Below are positions 46,186 through 57,719 of a stretch of DNA of 64,000 nucleotides, piece after piece. The stretch comes from Lumbricus terrestris. Its lineage: Eukaryota > Annelida > Clitellata > Crassiclitellata > Lumbricidae. Position 1 is the first letter of the stretch; the number at the start of each line of letters is the position of its first letter. The position numbers were made by a program, and so were the translations under genes. The stretch is taken from contig OX457050.1 of assembly GCA_949752735.1 (NCBI GenBank), forward strand, positions 40,401,553-40,465,552, written 5' to 3'. The notes below the pieces were generated by a model, which worked only from the letters and a program-made list of their open reading frames with translations, had not been told where the DNA came from and did no database searches.

Positions 46186-46985
46186 CATAGTTGTAAAAAA
46201 CTTTTTTTTCGTTTTTTATTCTCTCCCAAAAACGTCGTTTTTTTCGTTTTTTATTTTTCCCATCGTTTTTTATTGTTTTTTTCGATTTTTATGTAACTTT
46301 ATTTAATTATTTACTGTCTAATATTATTTTCCTTAATTTAAGTTTTGTCTTATATTCCATACGTTTTCACCGTAGGCTACTCTCAAGGATGCAGCTAACT
46401 ATAGGGTCTTTATGTAATTGTTTAGGTCATAATTTTGAGAAATACATGTAGTAGATCCCTACAAGAAATGAAATTTCTAAGAGTTATTTTGATATAAAAT
46501 TCTTGGGCATAACTATTAATATTTATAAGTAGAAATTTTAAGCACAAAATAATGTACAATATATAATTTAGTAAACATCTGTGGTTTTTGCTTCTGCTTA
46601 GATTTTAATTGTGTTATGACGTCAGCATGAACTTATAATGTGGACTTAATTATGTCTACAATTTAAATTTGAAAAGATTTCAATACCTTTAATTTGTCCG
46701 AATTTCTTATTAAACGAAAGTTATCAGAAAAAATAACTGTGATAGATTAATGTTACTTATACCAATTATTTTGACCTAATAATAAAGTTGTGTTATTTGC
46801 AGTTTCTTAATAAAATTGCATAAGCAATTAAGGTTTGTAAGCTGAAAATGAAATTTCAGATGTAACAAAGGCAAATTATTTTCCGTTTCCGTTTTTTATC
46901 GTTTTTTTGTGGTTTTTTATTATTTCGAAAAAAACGACGTTTTTTACCGTTTTTTATTTTCTTTTCATCGTTTTTTACATCTATG
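46186..46985. mobile_element. hAT-like element nested in 44706-47269, TSD CTTTATAG
   Basis: The ends CATAGTTGTAAAAAAC and GTTTTTTACATCTATG are flanked by CTTTATAG at 46178-46185 and 46986-46993, a perfect 8-bp duplication. Subterminal words CGTTTTTTATT and AAACGACGTTTTTT are repeated at both ends. The 800-bp element is non-coding. Confidence 0.85.
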
Positions 46986-47544
46986 CTTTATAGAATTTTG
47001 TTATTGAACATCTAATCTGAGAATTAGTGTTTCTCGTGAACATTAATTTAAGACAGGTAATTGCCAAAAATAATTGCTGATCACGGATATCTTTATAACA
47101 TAAGTTGCATGTGTAACATATTTTAAAATAAGTAGGCTATGCGACGTTGGAGCACTAATCCCACGACGCCGCGCCGCCGACGCCGACATCTAAAGGGCGC
47201 CGCCGCCGCCGCCGATCTTTGCATGTCGGCGCGCCGCCGCCGACGGCCTCTAGTCGGCGCTGAGCTCTGGATGAGGGTACAAATAGAGTGTGCTGGGCAG
47301 ATTGAGGGACCTGGATAATTATGGCAGTTGATAATTTTATTACTCTGTTAGCAGTCTGAAGTGAATAGGGGAGGGGGTGGGTGTTAGTAAAACAAGCAAC
47401 AGCCGGGATGTGTGTAAACTGCAGTCATTGACGCAGTGGCTCTGCGAACAGCGGAGGACTGTCAGTCGATCCTGCCCTGACCTCTACCGGATAGTCTTAA
47501 GAAGCGTCTCAGCGATGAATGATCATATATCAACCACTGCATGG

Positions 47545-47850
47545 GCGGAGACCTAGGAGGGACAGGGGGGATGGTCCACCCCCCAATAAAAGTGTTGGGG
47601 GGGACGGCCCATGCATTTGTCCCCCCAATCGTTGGGCGTCAAGACTAAAAAAAAGTCATCAACTTTTTGGCGTCGCGAAAATTGAAAATTTCGTCGAGAT
47701 TTGGGCGGATGACTAAAAAAAAGGTCATCAACTTTTTTGGCGGCGAAAATAATTTTTTTGGTTGAGATTTCGCCGGTCGTCAGAAATTTTACGGAAAATC
47801 TCGCGTCCTTCCGTCCCCCCCCCCCAATTCTCGGCCCAGGTCTCCGCCTA
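47545..47850. mobile_element. MITE with GGGCGGAGACC ends
   Basis: GGGCGGAGACCTAGGAGG at the left and CCCAGGTCTCCGCC at the right are inverted. The ends resemble those of the 42502-42664 MITE (TGGGCGGAG). The interior has direct repeats of AAAAAGTCATCAACTTTTT. A TSD is not clear. Confidence 0.65.
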
Positions 47851-48140
47851 TATACGTATTAAAAGCCTATTCCTGTTCGTTCCATGTGTGCTGCCTTCTT
47901 CCCACTGAATTAATGCAACTCTGCATGCATGCATTTAACACAGAAAAACTTTAGATGTGTAGTCTAGATTTTCTTTCTGACAGATTATTCATTATTTTGT
48001 TTGGTATTGGCGAATATTATGAGTTCTCCTCTGATTGGTCAATTGCTTGAAAAATGATGTGATGTTAATTTCCAATCACATTGTCACTTACCTCCATTGT
48101 TAACGAGACTGTTCAAAAATGTTTTAATCATCTTCAACAG

Positions 48141-48239
48141 GTTATGTTGCATGACCCACGTGACCAGCCTATTGTGCAGTTGGCGGGGTTTAGAGTCGGA
48201 ACCGGTGTTTCAACATCCATTTCTTTTTCACTTAGAAAC
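48141..48239 (+). CDS. DEG/ENaC channel subunit, exon 4 (as found)
   Basis: Acceptor TCTTCAACAG at 48131-48140 and donor AAC/GTATGT at 48239. It is phase 0 at both sides, 33 residues: VMLHDPRDQPIVQLAGFRV and GVSTSISFSLRN. This is the palm-domain strand (V-LHDP or VMIHDQ in relatives) followed by the G--TSISFS turn. A preceding exon is missing from my model. Confidence 0.85.
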
Positions 48240-48589
48240 GTATGTAAATTCCTACAACCAGTATATAATATTATCGACGCATCCTTATGCTATTATAATT
48301 GGATTGCAATTAATTTGATCTGTTACGAGGATGCGACAGAATATAGGCCTACTATAATTATTATTTCATTGGTTCCTATTGAGGATCTAGGGAGTTCTGC
48401 TACCAGATTTCTGTTTACGTAGCCTAATTTTGCAGCTCTTGCTCATAATTTTAGCAGAATGAGGTACGTCTTTTTTAGGCTTAAATGGTGAATTATTAAA
48501 ATTAGAAACTGTTTACAGTCTGTAAACTGTTTCCCGGTCCGATATCAAAATACGGTAAGCTTACAGAATTTCTCTTCCTTTGTCTGTAG

Positions 48590-48719
48590 GTGTCTATGTT
48601 GCCTTCGCCTTTTGGTGATTGCCGTCAGGATGGAAACTACACGTTCATGAAATGCATTGCTCAATGTTTGCTGGATCATTTTCTGTCGGAATGTAAATGT
48701 CGACCGTTTACGTTCGATG
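48590..48719 (+). CDS. DEG/ENaC channel subunit, exon 5 (as found)
   Basis: Acceptor TTTGTCTGTAG before 48590 and donor GATG/GTACGA at 48719. Entry phase 0, exit phase 1. It encodes LPSPFGDC, then YTFMKCIAQCLLDHFLSECK and CRPFTFDG. The Leu-Pro-x-Pro-(Y/F)-G-x-C motif and the spaced cysteines are the thumb-domain disulphide ladder typical of this family. Confidence 0.9.
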
Positions 48720-48972
48720 GTACGAAATTTCGAATTTCTTCAACGGTTCAAAGTAAACGCATATGCTCACTAGGCAAGGAGGCGTAGGCCTATGCGTGTA
48801 TGCATGCATCAGTAAAGTTATCGACCTCTACGTTATAGGATTGATCCGAATAGGAACATACCTAGTCTACTGGGTGTCGAGGGTTGACGCTAGGCCCTTA
48901 ATCGGCGTTTTCTATTTTGATTGCTTGATTTTGAAAAAAAATTGCTTTTTCATTTTGATTTGTGGACAAAAG

Positions 48973-49338
48973 TTCGTCAGCCACTCATTCACGTGAGTAT
49001 AACAAGGAGAAGACCTGACCGACGACCCCAATTGGGGCGTAGACTCGGAACCGACCTGGGCTGGCGAATCAAAGTCCACCGTTCCCACCTTCTCGTGGGG
49101 CGACTGTTAGTAACCCCTCCGTATGAAGGGGTGAACGAACGGGCACGGATGGCAAACGGGGAAGGCAATTGCAAACCACCCCTTATCTTCTGCCAAGAAA
49201 ACAGTCATGATGTATACAAGGAGTTAGGATACATTACGACTCTCGTCAGAGCTCCAAGAGCTGACCGCACCAGGTGACCAGATGCTACTTTGGCGCCTTG
49301 GAGAAAAATTTCACGGGTTTTGCCGGATATTTCACTTA
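48973..49338 (+). repeat. Dispersed repeat, copy 1 (full right part)
   Basis: GTTCGTCAGCCACTCATTCA, GACCGACGACCCCAATTGGG and GGCAATTGCAAACCACCCCT are among its words. The first 165 bp recur at 63836-64000. It ends TTTCACGGGTTTTGCCGGAT and ACTTAGT, somewhat like the Helitron-like end at 32613-32640, but that link is weak. It is non-coding and lies in a channel intron. Confidence 0.7.
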
Positions 49339-49347
49339 GTTCATAAC

Positions 49348-49781
49348 CAGCGTTGCCACGCTAAAAATGAAAGAAAAAACAAGTTGGAGGAGCGAAAAAA
49401 CTAAAGGAAACCCAAGTTCAGCAAATCTTTTGAAAATGTCCAGAATTTCCCGGCCGAAAAATCTGATGACTTTTTTCTAGTCATCCGACACAAATCTCTC
49501 GAAAATGAATGTCCACAATATCTTGTCCGAAAATTCTGATGACTTTTTTATGGTCATCCCGGACTCATCCGTCACAAATCTTCTTTAAAATGTCAAACAT
49601 TTCCCGGAAATGTCAAAAAAATTCTAGAAAATGCCAAAAATTTCCAGAAAATATAAAAAATATCCTTTTTCGGTTGAAAAAACCTAGCAAAGAACCCAAG
49701 TTCGTCCCCAAAAAACCCCATTTCCCAAGTTCGGATAAAAAACCAAGATCTTGTGGAAAAAACCAAGGAGTGGCAACGCTG
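49348..49781. mobile_element. hAT-like MITE, ends CAGCGTTGCCAC
   Basis: CAGCGTTGCCACGC and GTGGCAACGCTG are inverted ends. The flanks TTCATAAC (49340-49347) and TTCACAAC (49782-49789) form an 8-bp TSD with one change. The interior has direct repeats (CCGAAAAATCTGATGACTTT and CCGAAAATTCTGATGACTTT). Confidence 0.75.
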
Positions 49782-49789
49782 TTCACAAC

Positions 49790-50620
49790 AATGTAGCCTA
49801 AAGGACGCGATTAGCGTAATCGCTGGGTCTGGCATCAACCGAAGCCCAAGAATCACTCCAATAATGAAGATTTTGGTATTTAAACTCTTCCTGTCCACGT
49901 AGTCACTATGATCTACTGTCTCTCAGTCCACTCATAATATGGTAAAAGTACAGTCAAACCATAATCTCTGTTCTGTTCACAAGGAGTCTACCTACAAGCG
50001 CACATTCAATGTCTGCCGCTGCTCATGCTTCACATTAGGCCTACATGTAATAGAGGAAAACCGAATGATAAATAATAACAAATATCTTCGGTGTTTCTTC
50101 TCAACGGGCAAGAACGCATTGTGCATACAATCCGTGGTATAAATGAAGTGATGACAAGAGTTATTAACGAAATCAATTATAATGTTTTGCAGTCAAAGAT
50201 GATGTGAGCCATATCCCACAATTCATTTACCTGGCAAATGAAAGACTGAGTGAAGCGCTGAGAGGAGGAAAGCGGGAAGTCATCCCACGTTCTCTGTTGA
50301 TCTTTCGATTTCGTACCAGAGAGCAACCAAAACCATTTTCCCCTCCCTAGATAATCAGTTTTGCTTAATTTGTATTTGGCCTTGAACAGTATAATTATGC
50401 GACATGCAATCATTGTTTATATTACTAGTTTTGAACTTTGAAAAACATCAATTTCCGTATAAGACTTTATGATATAGACGAAGCATAATCATGGCGGTAA
50501 TTAAGTGACTTTGACCAACAGTCTGAAACTGACAGAATTCTTTATCTATAACATAATCAACTAACCTATCTGCAGTCTTTTCACAAAGTCTTTAAGCTTA
50601 CTATTTGTTATCGTGTTCTT
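49790..50620. other. Channel intron, no feature recognised
   Basis: Nothing recognisable between the MITE and the acceptor at 50623-50624. Confidence 0.5.
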
Positions 50621-50624
50621 TTAG

Positions 50625-51076
50625 GCCCAGGAAAGGTGTGTTCATTAGACCAATATTATTACTGTTTTACAAAAGTAGTTAAGCGATTCATATCATCCGG
50701 TGCGCTCGGCAAATGTGACTGTCCTCTTCAGTGTCATCAACCAACATATCCATATTCAATATCGACAAATCCTCTGTCAGAGCATTTCCTCAATTACACG
50801 TCGCGGAGATCGCAATTCAAGGGACGGAATCTGACGATGTCGAAGCTGAGCAAGGAACTCACCTACCTGAATATCTTCTATTCTGACTTGAACTACATTG
50901 ACATCGAAACGATTCCAGCCTACGATATACTCACACTAGTTTGCGATTTTAGTGGTGCATTGGGACTGATTCTCGGAGGAACATTACTCACTGTTGTGGA
51001 ATTTACTCAATTTTTTGTACAATTATTCAATGAACTTGTAACCTCTGCAAGGTTCGCTAAAATGCAACGCCGTTGA
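50625..51076 (+). CDS. DEG/ENaC channel subunit, last exon (TM2 and C-terminus)
   Basis: Acceptor TTCTTTTAG before 50625; phase 1 entry completes a Gly. It encodes CSLDQYYYCF, the Cys-rich wrist (CDCPLQC), the palm strand ending DIETIPAYDILTLVCDFSGA, and the second membrane helix with the pore signature GLILGGTLLTVVEF. The selectivity-filter triplet, usually Gly-x-Ser (GAS), is Gly-Gly-Thr here. A short basic tail ends FAKMQRR at the stop, 51074-51076. The exon completes the extracellular palm, the pore and the cytoplasmic tail. The known exons total about 500 residues, near family length with one short exon missing. Confidence 0.9.
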
Positions 51077-51434
51077 AAATTAGATGCACTCAACATTTTT
51101 CATTTGTAGGCTATAGGCCCTGCCAAGACACTGGATTGGGTCAAATTAGTGTATAGTGTATGACTCTTGTAGCAGAACATTAACTGTTTAATTTTCTTAC
51201 TAAATGCACAGATGCACTAAAGAAAACTTGTTCATAGACATTAAACGTGGGGCAACAGGCTACACATCGCGCTTGAGGACTTAAAAATTATTTTCCGTCT
51301 TTTAATCGTCTTCTTTACAACAACAATCTTGGTTTTCTGCAAGGAAGTCTCCATAAACCCGGTGAGTTCGTTCCTTTTCTTCAAATCTTTCTACACTCTG
51401 TAAATTCTAAAATATAGCATTTTTCCTAATTCCT

Positions 51435-54400
51435 TTGTTTCAAATCTGTTCAAATCTCGCTGCCATTACTCTGACCAACCAATCATCTTCACGCTACGCT
51501 TCAATGCATTCATTAACGCTTCTACTCCTCCTCCTTCTCACCTGCTCCCGCTGCCTCGCGGCCAATGATTCCTACTCCCCCCACCCACGCCAAGCCTACC
51601 AGACAGCAACGGTTGAACATGGTCACCTCGCACTCATTCCGATCTCGTATTTCATTACACCGCCTCGCTTTAACTACAGACCTCAAAAACTATTTCCATC
51701 TTTCCTTCTTCTCTTATGCGGCGACATTTCTGTTAATCCTGGGCCATCATCTGCATCTCACTCCAGCACAAATATCTCACACAAACAGTCTACTCACAAT
51801 GCAACCAGACTTTCAAGCAAGAACTTTTTACTCTACTCTCTCAACATCCGGTCCCTACTAAACGAAAACAACTCTATTTCCCTCAATGACCTTGCTTCCG
51901 GCTCCCGTCCACCGGGTCTCATTGCTCTCCAAGAAACCTGGCTATCCAATACCTCTTCAACTGCCCATTTAGCCGATTGCATACCACCTGGCTACTCTCT
52001 TCAAAGCTTCCCTCGAATAACCGCCTCCTCTAAATCCTCAAAAATATCTGGTGGCGGCACTGCCTTCCTGGTTCGTGAGCCGGCTGTCCTCCTAAATTCT
52101 TCCCGCCACACATTCAGTTCTTTCGAATGCTCGTCCACAACACTTCGACTTTCCTCAGACCTACTCACAGATTTCAACATCTATCGTCCTCCTACCTCGT
52201 CTTATTACTCCTCTAAAAACTCAGTCTTTCTTGATGAATTTAGCTCTCTCCTCTCACTTGCTGCCACTACTCCCAACGAATTCTTACTCACTGGCGATTT
52301 CAACGTCCATGTTGACGATCCAACTAACTCTCATGCAACTGACTTTCTGAACCTCCTCTCATCAGTCAATCTCGTCCAACATGTCAACTTCCCGACCCAC
52401 ATCAAGAATCACACCCTCGACCTTGTCATAACTGCCAACACATCCCTTTTATCTCCAAAGCTATCACACTCTATTCTCAACATAACTGACCATTACCTTA
52501 TCATGGCTGACCTTGAAATTAAGCCCTTTGCTCGGCTTCCTCTCTCCACTCACTCTTTCCGTCACACCGGTTCTATTGACTCTCAGGCCTTCATCAAAGA
52601 TATTCGCAGTTCTCAACTTGTTCTTAATCCTCCTTCTTCCCTTGATGACCTTCTGTCCTGTTACAATTCCACTCTTTCCGACCTCCTTGACATTCGCGCA
52701 CCACTCATCACCAAACCCAGCTCACATGCCATTAACCCTTGGTTCACCTCCTACCTCCAGGCTTTTAAAACCTTCCGTAGGCGACTTCAGCACATCTACA
52801 AGAGCGCCACTGACGCTCTTTCCCGAGAAAAAGCCCTTTCCAACCTCAAATCAGCCACAAACAGATACCATAAACTCATTGCTGCTACAAAAAGGAAATA
52901 CTACTCTTCACTCATTCACTCCAGCTCCTCCAACCCTCGCCACCTCTGGAGAGCTGTCAACTCTCTTCTTCATCGCAAATCGCCCTCCCCACTACCGAGC
53001 TCCATTCCACCCCCCTCTATGGCCGATACATTCTGTTCATTCTTCTCGGACAAAATCTCATCCCTTCGTTTCACATTGCAGTCCCTTCTTGATTCACAAT
53101 CCTCCAACACTGATCCACCTCCATTTCCAAATCCTGCTCCTGCTGTCTCTCAGTCATCCCTTCCAATACTCCATCCCGCCTCTGAAGCTGAAGTGTCACT
53201 CCTATTAAATTCTCTTCCTAACAAACAGTGTGAATTAGATCCAATCCCAACTGCTCTTCTAAAAGATTGCGCCTCCGTCCTCATTCCTATAATCACTAAA
53301 ATTATCAATCTTTCACTCTCCACTGGCAATTTCCCAATGGTCTTCAAGCAATCTCTCGTCACTCCTCTTCTGAAAAAAGCAAATCTTGACAAGGAAAACC
53401 TATCAAATTACCGACCCATCTCCAACCTTTCTTTTCTATCGAAATTAACTGAACGAATTGTCCTTGCCCGCCTAAACGATTACCTCTCTTCTAACTCACT
53501 CCTCAATCCCCACCAATCTGGCTTTACTAAACACCACTCCACAGAAACTCTACTCGTCTCTCTCTACAATAAACTGGTCTCGGCCGTCAGTCATCAGCAA
53601 GTCTCCTGCCTCTGTCTCCTTGACATCTCCGCTGCATTCGACACCATCGATCACAGTCTCCTTCTTAATCGACTCTCTTCTTCTTTTGGCGTCTCTGGCA
53701 CTGCTCTACTCTGGTTCGAGTCCTACTTGTCTTCCAGATCTTTCTCTGTTAAAGCCTCCAGTCACTGTTCGAAACCTCTTCCACTATCTTGCGGCGTTCC
53801 TCAAGGCTCCGTCCTGGGTCCACTCCTCTTCATTCTCTACACCACTCCTTTAAGTCATCTCATAAAATCCTCGTCTGTTGACCACCATCTCTATGCAGAC
53901 GACACCCAACTCTTCATATCCTTTTCCCCAGGCTCTTTCTCCACCTCAATTGCTGAACTTCTCAATGTGGTCAATCTGATCTCTCAATGGATGTCGTCCA
54001 ACCTCCTCTGCCTCAACCCCTCGAAAACAGAGTTCATTATTCTAGGCCTTCCTGACCAAATCAAGAAAATCCCTGACCCTTCAATACACCTATCGACTAA
54101 CTCTTCATCTCTTACCTTCACCTCTGATGCTCCGGTCCGCATCTTGGTGTAATGTTTGATTCACACCTCTCCTTCTCTAACCACATCTCTAATCTATCGC
54201 GCTCCTGCTTCATGCACATCCGGGACCTCCGACGCATCCGACCCATGCTTGATTTCAAAACTGCTTCCACCATTGCTACGTCCATCGTCCACTCAAAGCT
54301 TGACTATTGCAATTCCCTGTTCTTAAACCTTGATTCCACACAACTTAAGCGCCTCCAACTCATACAAAATTCTCTTGCTAGAGCCGTCACCAGAACACCC

Positions 54401-55110
54401 AGACATCATCACATCACCCCCATCCTCAAGTCTCTTCACTGGTTGAAAATTCCAGAGCGAATTCACTACAAAGTTCTCTCCTTAACATACAACTCCTTAC
54501 AATGCTCCCAGCCCAGATATCTTCGCGAACTGTTCACCATCCAGCCTACCCGTTCTACCCGATCATCCGCCTGCCTTACACTCTCTCGACCGCCGGTCAC
54601 AAGTCATCTCAAGTTCTCCAACCGAGCCATATCCAACTCAGCACCACGCCTTTGGAATGATCTGCCTGCTGAGTTCCGATCCTTTTCAGTTCCTCCTCCA
54701 TCATTACTAATCACACACCATCACCTTCCTCAGGCTCCTCTATCCATCACACCTCGGGCCTTTCACTCGAAACTAAAGACACTCCTGTTCAAGAACTCTT
54801 ATCCTGTTTTATCTGATCCCCCACCCTCCAGTTCCCGGCCCAAACGACACCCACCTTAGTAGCTGTTCCACACCTCTGATCCTACGGTACCTCGACCCGG
54901 ACCACCATGGACTACTCTTACGGACAACCTTTTGACTCAACGCATTTGATCCTGATCCTATGGTAACTCGACCCTGACCACCACGGACTACTCTCACGGA
55001 CAACCCTTCTAACTCAACGCAGCGCTCGTGAATAAGCCGGTGCCCCGCGCTTGGCTTTCCAGTGGCGCTTTAGAAATTAGGAGATTACGATTACGATTAC
55101 GATTAAACCA
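51435..55110 (+). pseudogene. CR1/L2-like LINE with endonuclease and RT
   Basis: One long frame (51435-54152) carries LLLLCGDISVNPGP, an APE-type endonuclease (LNIRSLL, ALQETWLS, DFNIYRPP, LTGDFNVH, ITDHYLIM) and an RT (PLLKKANLDKENLSNYRPIS, CLLDISAAFDTIDHS, CGVPQGSVLGPLLFILY, LYADDTQLF at about 53885). It stops one base early near 54145 by a single-base loss; the C-terminal part continues in another frame to 54859 (MFDSHLSFSNHI, then LDYCNSLF, RLQLIQNSLAR, SLHWLKIPERI, APRLWNDLP). The likely start is MHSLTLLLLLLLTCSRC at 51504. The 3' UTR ends in an ATTACG repeat tail at about 55105. It begins about 360 bp after the channel stop codon. The DH of the endonuclease has Thr instead of Ser before it. 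Confidence 0.85.
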
Positions 55111-55325
55111 AGATGTCTCAAGTGAATCTATTTGTATATTGTTGTTGTCTAATAATTGTCAAAGGGTCGAAATCTGGTAACAACCGTCTGAGGAAAGCCT
55201 CTTCTGTTCAATTGCCCAGCACACCACCTCTTCATGGCAATCCTTGTGTCATAATATAGCCTACATTATGTTTGGGATGTTGCATGCGGTGTCGGGATAC
55301 GCGTGTAGCCTATACCGAGATCAGG

Positions 55326-55400
55326 GGGTCTCAAACTATGGTGCGCGTACTCCTTGGGGTACGCCAGGCAACGGTAAGTGGTATGCGAAAATTTCCGAAA
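55326..55400 (+). mobile_element. hAT-like left end, solo
   Basis: CAGGGGGTCTCAAACTATGG and GGGGTACGCCAGGCAACGG resemble the start of a hAT-type element. I found no matching right end, so it is a fragment. Confidence 0.45.
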
Positions 55401-55736
55401 ATATAAAATTTCTTTGAGCAAATTGAGTGTATGGACTTTTGTCCATCTTTCTTTGATTAATTATATCAATGATTTTTAACGTTGCAGCATATATTACAGC
55501 ATCGTCATTTGTTTCTTTCACAGCATATGATTAGACTCACATATATTACTATATAGGCCTAGTGCATGCAATATATTTACGTTTAGGCCGATTACTATAA
55601 ATTTGAAACGAAATCATGTATAAATTGTTTGAAAGAACCAGTCATAAATTCTCAGCGTAGTGTATAGCAAGGAGCTCAAATAGGATATAATATCTGAAAT
55701 GGCCTAAGGATTCATTTGTGGTCGAGCTTTAAAATC

Positions 55737-56779
55737 GGTTCCATGACAATTCGGCGACAGACAATTTGGCGACAGACAATTCGGCGCCCAGACATTTCGG
55801 TGCCAGACAATTCGGCGCCAGCATGTAAATATATTTAAAATAGCGCTTAACCTTCCAGCTTCTATTTCTCTAACCATCCAGCTTCCATTTAACCTATAGA
55901 GAACCTTCATCCAGCTTCTATTTCACAAATAGAGAACCTTCATCCAGCTTCCATTTCACCTATATAGAATGGAAGCTGGATGAAGGTTCTCTATAGGTGA
56001 AATGGAAGCTGGATGAAGGTTAGAGAATTGGAAACTGGATGAAGGTTCCCTATTGATGAAATAGAAGCTGGATGATGGTTCTCTATAGGTGAAATAGAAG
56101 CTGGATGAATGTTCTCCATAGGTGAAATAGAAGCTGGATGAAGGTTCTCTATTGGTAAAATGTAAGCTGGATGAAGGTTAGATAACTGGAAGCTGGATGA
56201 AGATTCTCTATAGGTGAAATAGAAGCTGGATGATGATTAGATAAATGGAAGCTGGATGAAGGATTTCTATGGGTGAAATGGAAACTGGATGACGATTAAA
56301 GAAATGGAAGCTGGATGTAGGTTCTCTATAGATGAAATAGAAGCTGGATGAAAGTTCTCTATAGGTGAATTGGAAGCTGGATGAAGGTTAAATAAATGGA
56401 AGCTGGATGAAGATTCTCTCTAGGTGAAATAGAAGCTGTATGAAGGTTATCTATAGGTGAAATGGAAACTGGATGATGATTAAAGAAATGGAAGCTGGAT
56501 GTAGGTTCTCTATAGATGAAATAGAAGCTGGATGAAGGTTCTCTACAGGTGAATTGGAAGCTGGATGAAGGTTCTCTTCCCCTTATTTGCAATTCGATCG
56601 TATCAAGCCCTTTCGATGCCATCTACAAAATTTCGATTGATTTTCGCACATGTAACTGCGTCCGTTTTATGTTCGTCATAAAAAGGCGCGCGCAAACGGC
56701 GCCGAATTGTCTGGCCCCGAATTGTCTGTCGCCGAATTGTCTGTCGCCGAATTGTCTGTCGCCGAATTGTCTTGTCACC
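55737..56779. mobile_element. Core-word element F (GACAATTCGGCG termini), 8-bp TSD TTAAAATC
   Basis: TTAAAATC is duplicated exactly (55729-55736, 56780-56787). The ends are GGTTCCATGACAATTCGGCG and, inverted, GGTGACAAGACAATTCGGCG, built from tandem GACAATTCGGCGACA words. The interior is mostly inverted core units: GAAGCTGGATGAAGGTTCTC then TATAGGTGAAATG, about 32 bp, about 20 copies, with a few forward units near 55860-55960. It is non-coding. Confidence 0.8.
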
Positions 56780-56829
56780 TTAAAATCTGTGATTCATTTC
56801 AGCACGTCATATATGACGTGCTGAAATGA

Positions 56830-57450
56830 ATCACAGAAAAATTCATTTCACACAGACATTATATATATAATATATGTGCGAAATTAGTTTTTAAACTATT
56901 CGTGCTATCAAAAAAAAATATGGCCTAAATTTGTGCTTGAAATTGACAAATATTAAACCAGATGTTTAAATTTTAAATCTGTGCTAGTTAGACTCAAAAC
57001 AAACCTGCCATAACGCCATAGGTTAGCTCTTTTTTATAGGGGACCAATTTTGCTTTTTGTTGCTTTGATTAGGCCTATATGATTAAAATTATACATACAA
57101 ATTACTAAAAATTTTGCTTCCTATATACGACTCTAGTACACCAATGACTAAAAGGACTTTTACTTGTCACTGAAAGGGGACTTCGTAATGACAATTTATT
57201 TCTGATCTGACTTTGCTGAGGGTACGCCATCATTCGATTTTTTTACTTCAGCCACACGTTCGATTACATGCTGGAAGTTCTGCGATGGATCCCTGTCCGT
57301 CAGCGTGTAGAATACATCTGGGTACGGCAATGCCAGCTTCGTTTCATCTCATCTACTTAGCATTCGCTGGCCTATAGGTGTCGCTGTTCCCTAGACTCAG
57401 CGGGAAGGCACGCTTTAAGTACTTTTGCTCCCATCACCAAAATGCATATG
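56830..57450. other. No gene recognised
   Basis: AT-rich, apparently unique sequence. It includes an ATATGACGTGCTGAAATGAATCACAG repeat of the preceding 25 bp as an inverted pair (56795-56840; given here as separate short words), and nothing else I can support. Confidence 0.4.
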
Positions 57451-57464
57451 CCGCAAGTTTTTTT

Positions 57465-57690
57465 TGGGGAGGTGGCTCAGAGATAAGCCTTGAGGAATAA
57501 ATGAGTCTTAAGTCCAGATTTGAAAGAGTCAATTGAGCCGACCGCTCTCAGGACTAGGAAGACTGTTCCAGAATCTGGGGCCGGCCACTGAGAAAGCGCG
57601 GTCACCGAATCGGGTTTTCGTCCGCCGTACGCGAAGATCGCTTTTGTTGAGCGATCTAAGTCGCAACCCCAAGGACGTTATTTCAGCTTT
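57465..57690 (+). repeat. Dispersed interspersed-repeat fragment
   Basis: GACTGTTCCAGAATCTGGGG, CACTGAGAAAGCGCGGTCAC and GATCTAAGTCGCAACCCCAA read like a repeat I have seen in other marine animal sequences, but I cannot name it. The minus strand of 12430-12600 may share AGAAAGACGAGGATAGCC-like pieces only weakly. Confidence 0.35.
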
Positions 57691-57719
57691 TTTCAGGGGG
57701 GGGGGGGGGCAAACAAAAT

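Larger units (their letters stand above)
44706..47269. mobile_element. hAT-like element with CGG/CCG-rich subterminal words
   Basis: CAGAGCCCTGCGCCG at the left and CGGCGCTGAGCTCTG at the right are imperfect inverted ends. The flanks GGTGAGGG (44698-44705) and GATGAGGG (47270-47277) are an 8-bp TSD with one change. Both ends contain dense GCCGCCGCCGA and GTCGGCGCGCCGCCG words over about 120 bp. A possible leftover first exon, MASTKVKRTPG with a GTATGC donor, lies at 45068-45101. No transposase core is visible. Confidence 0.7.

Noticed and set aside
55326..57235. A complete hAT-like element starting CAGGGGGTCTCAAAC
   Set aside because: No inverted right end could be found; GGGTACGCC near 57221 is in the same orientation.
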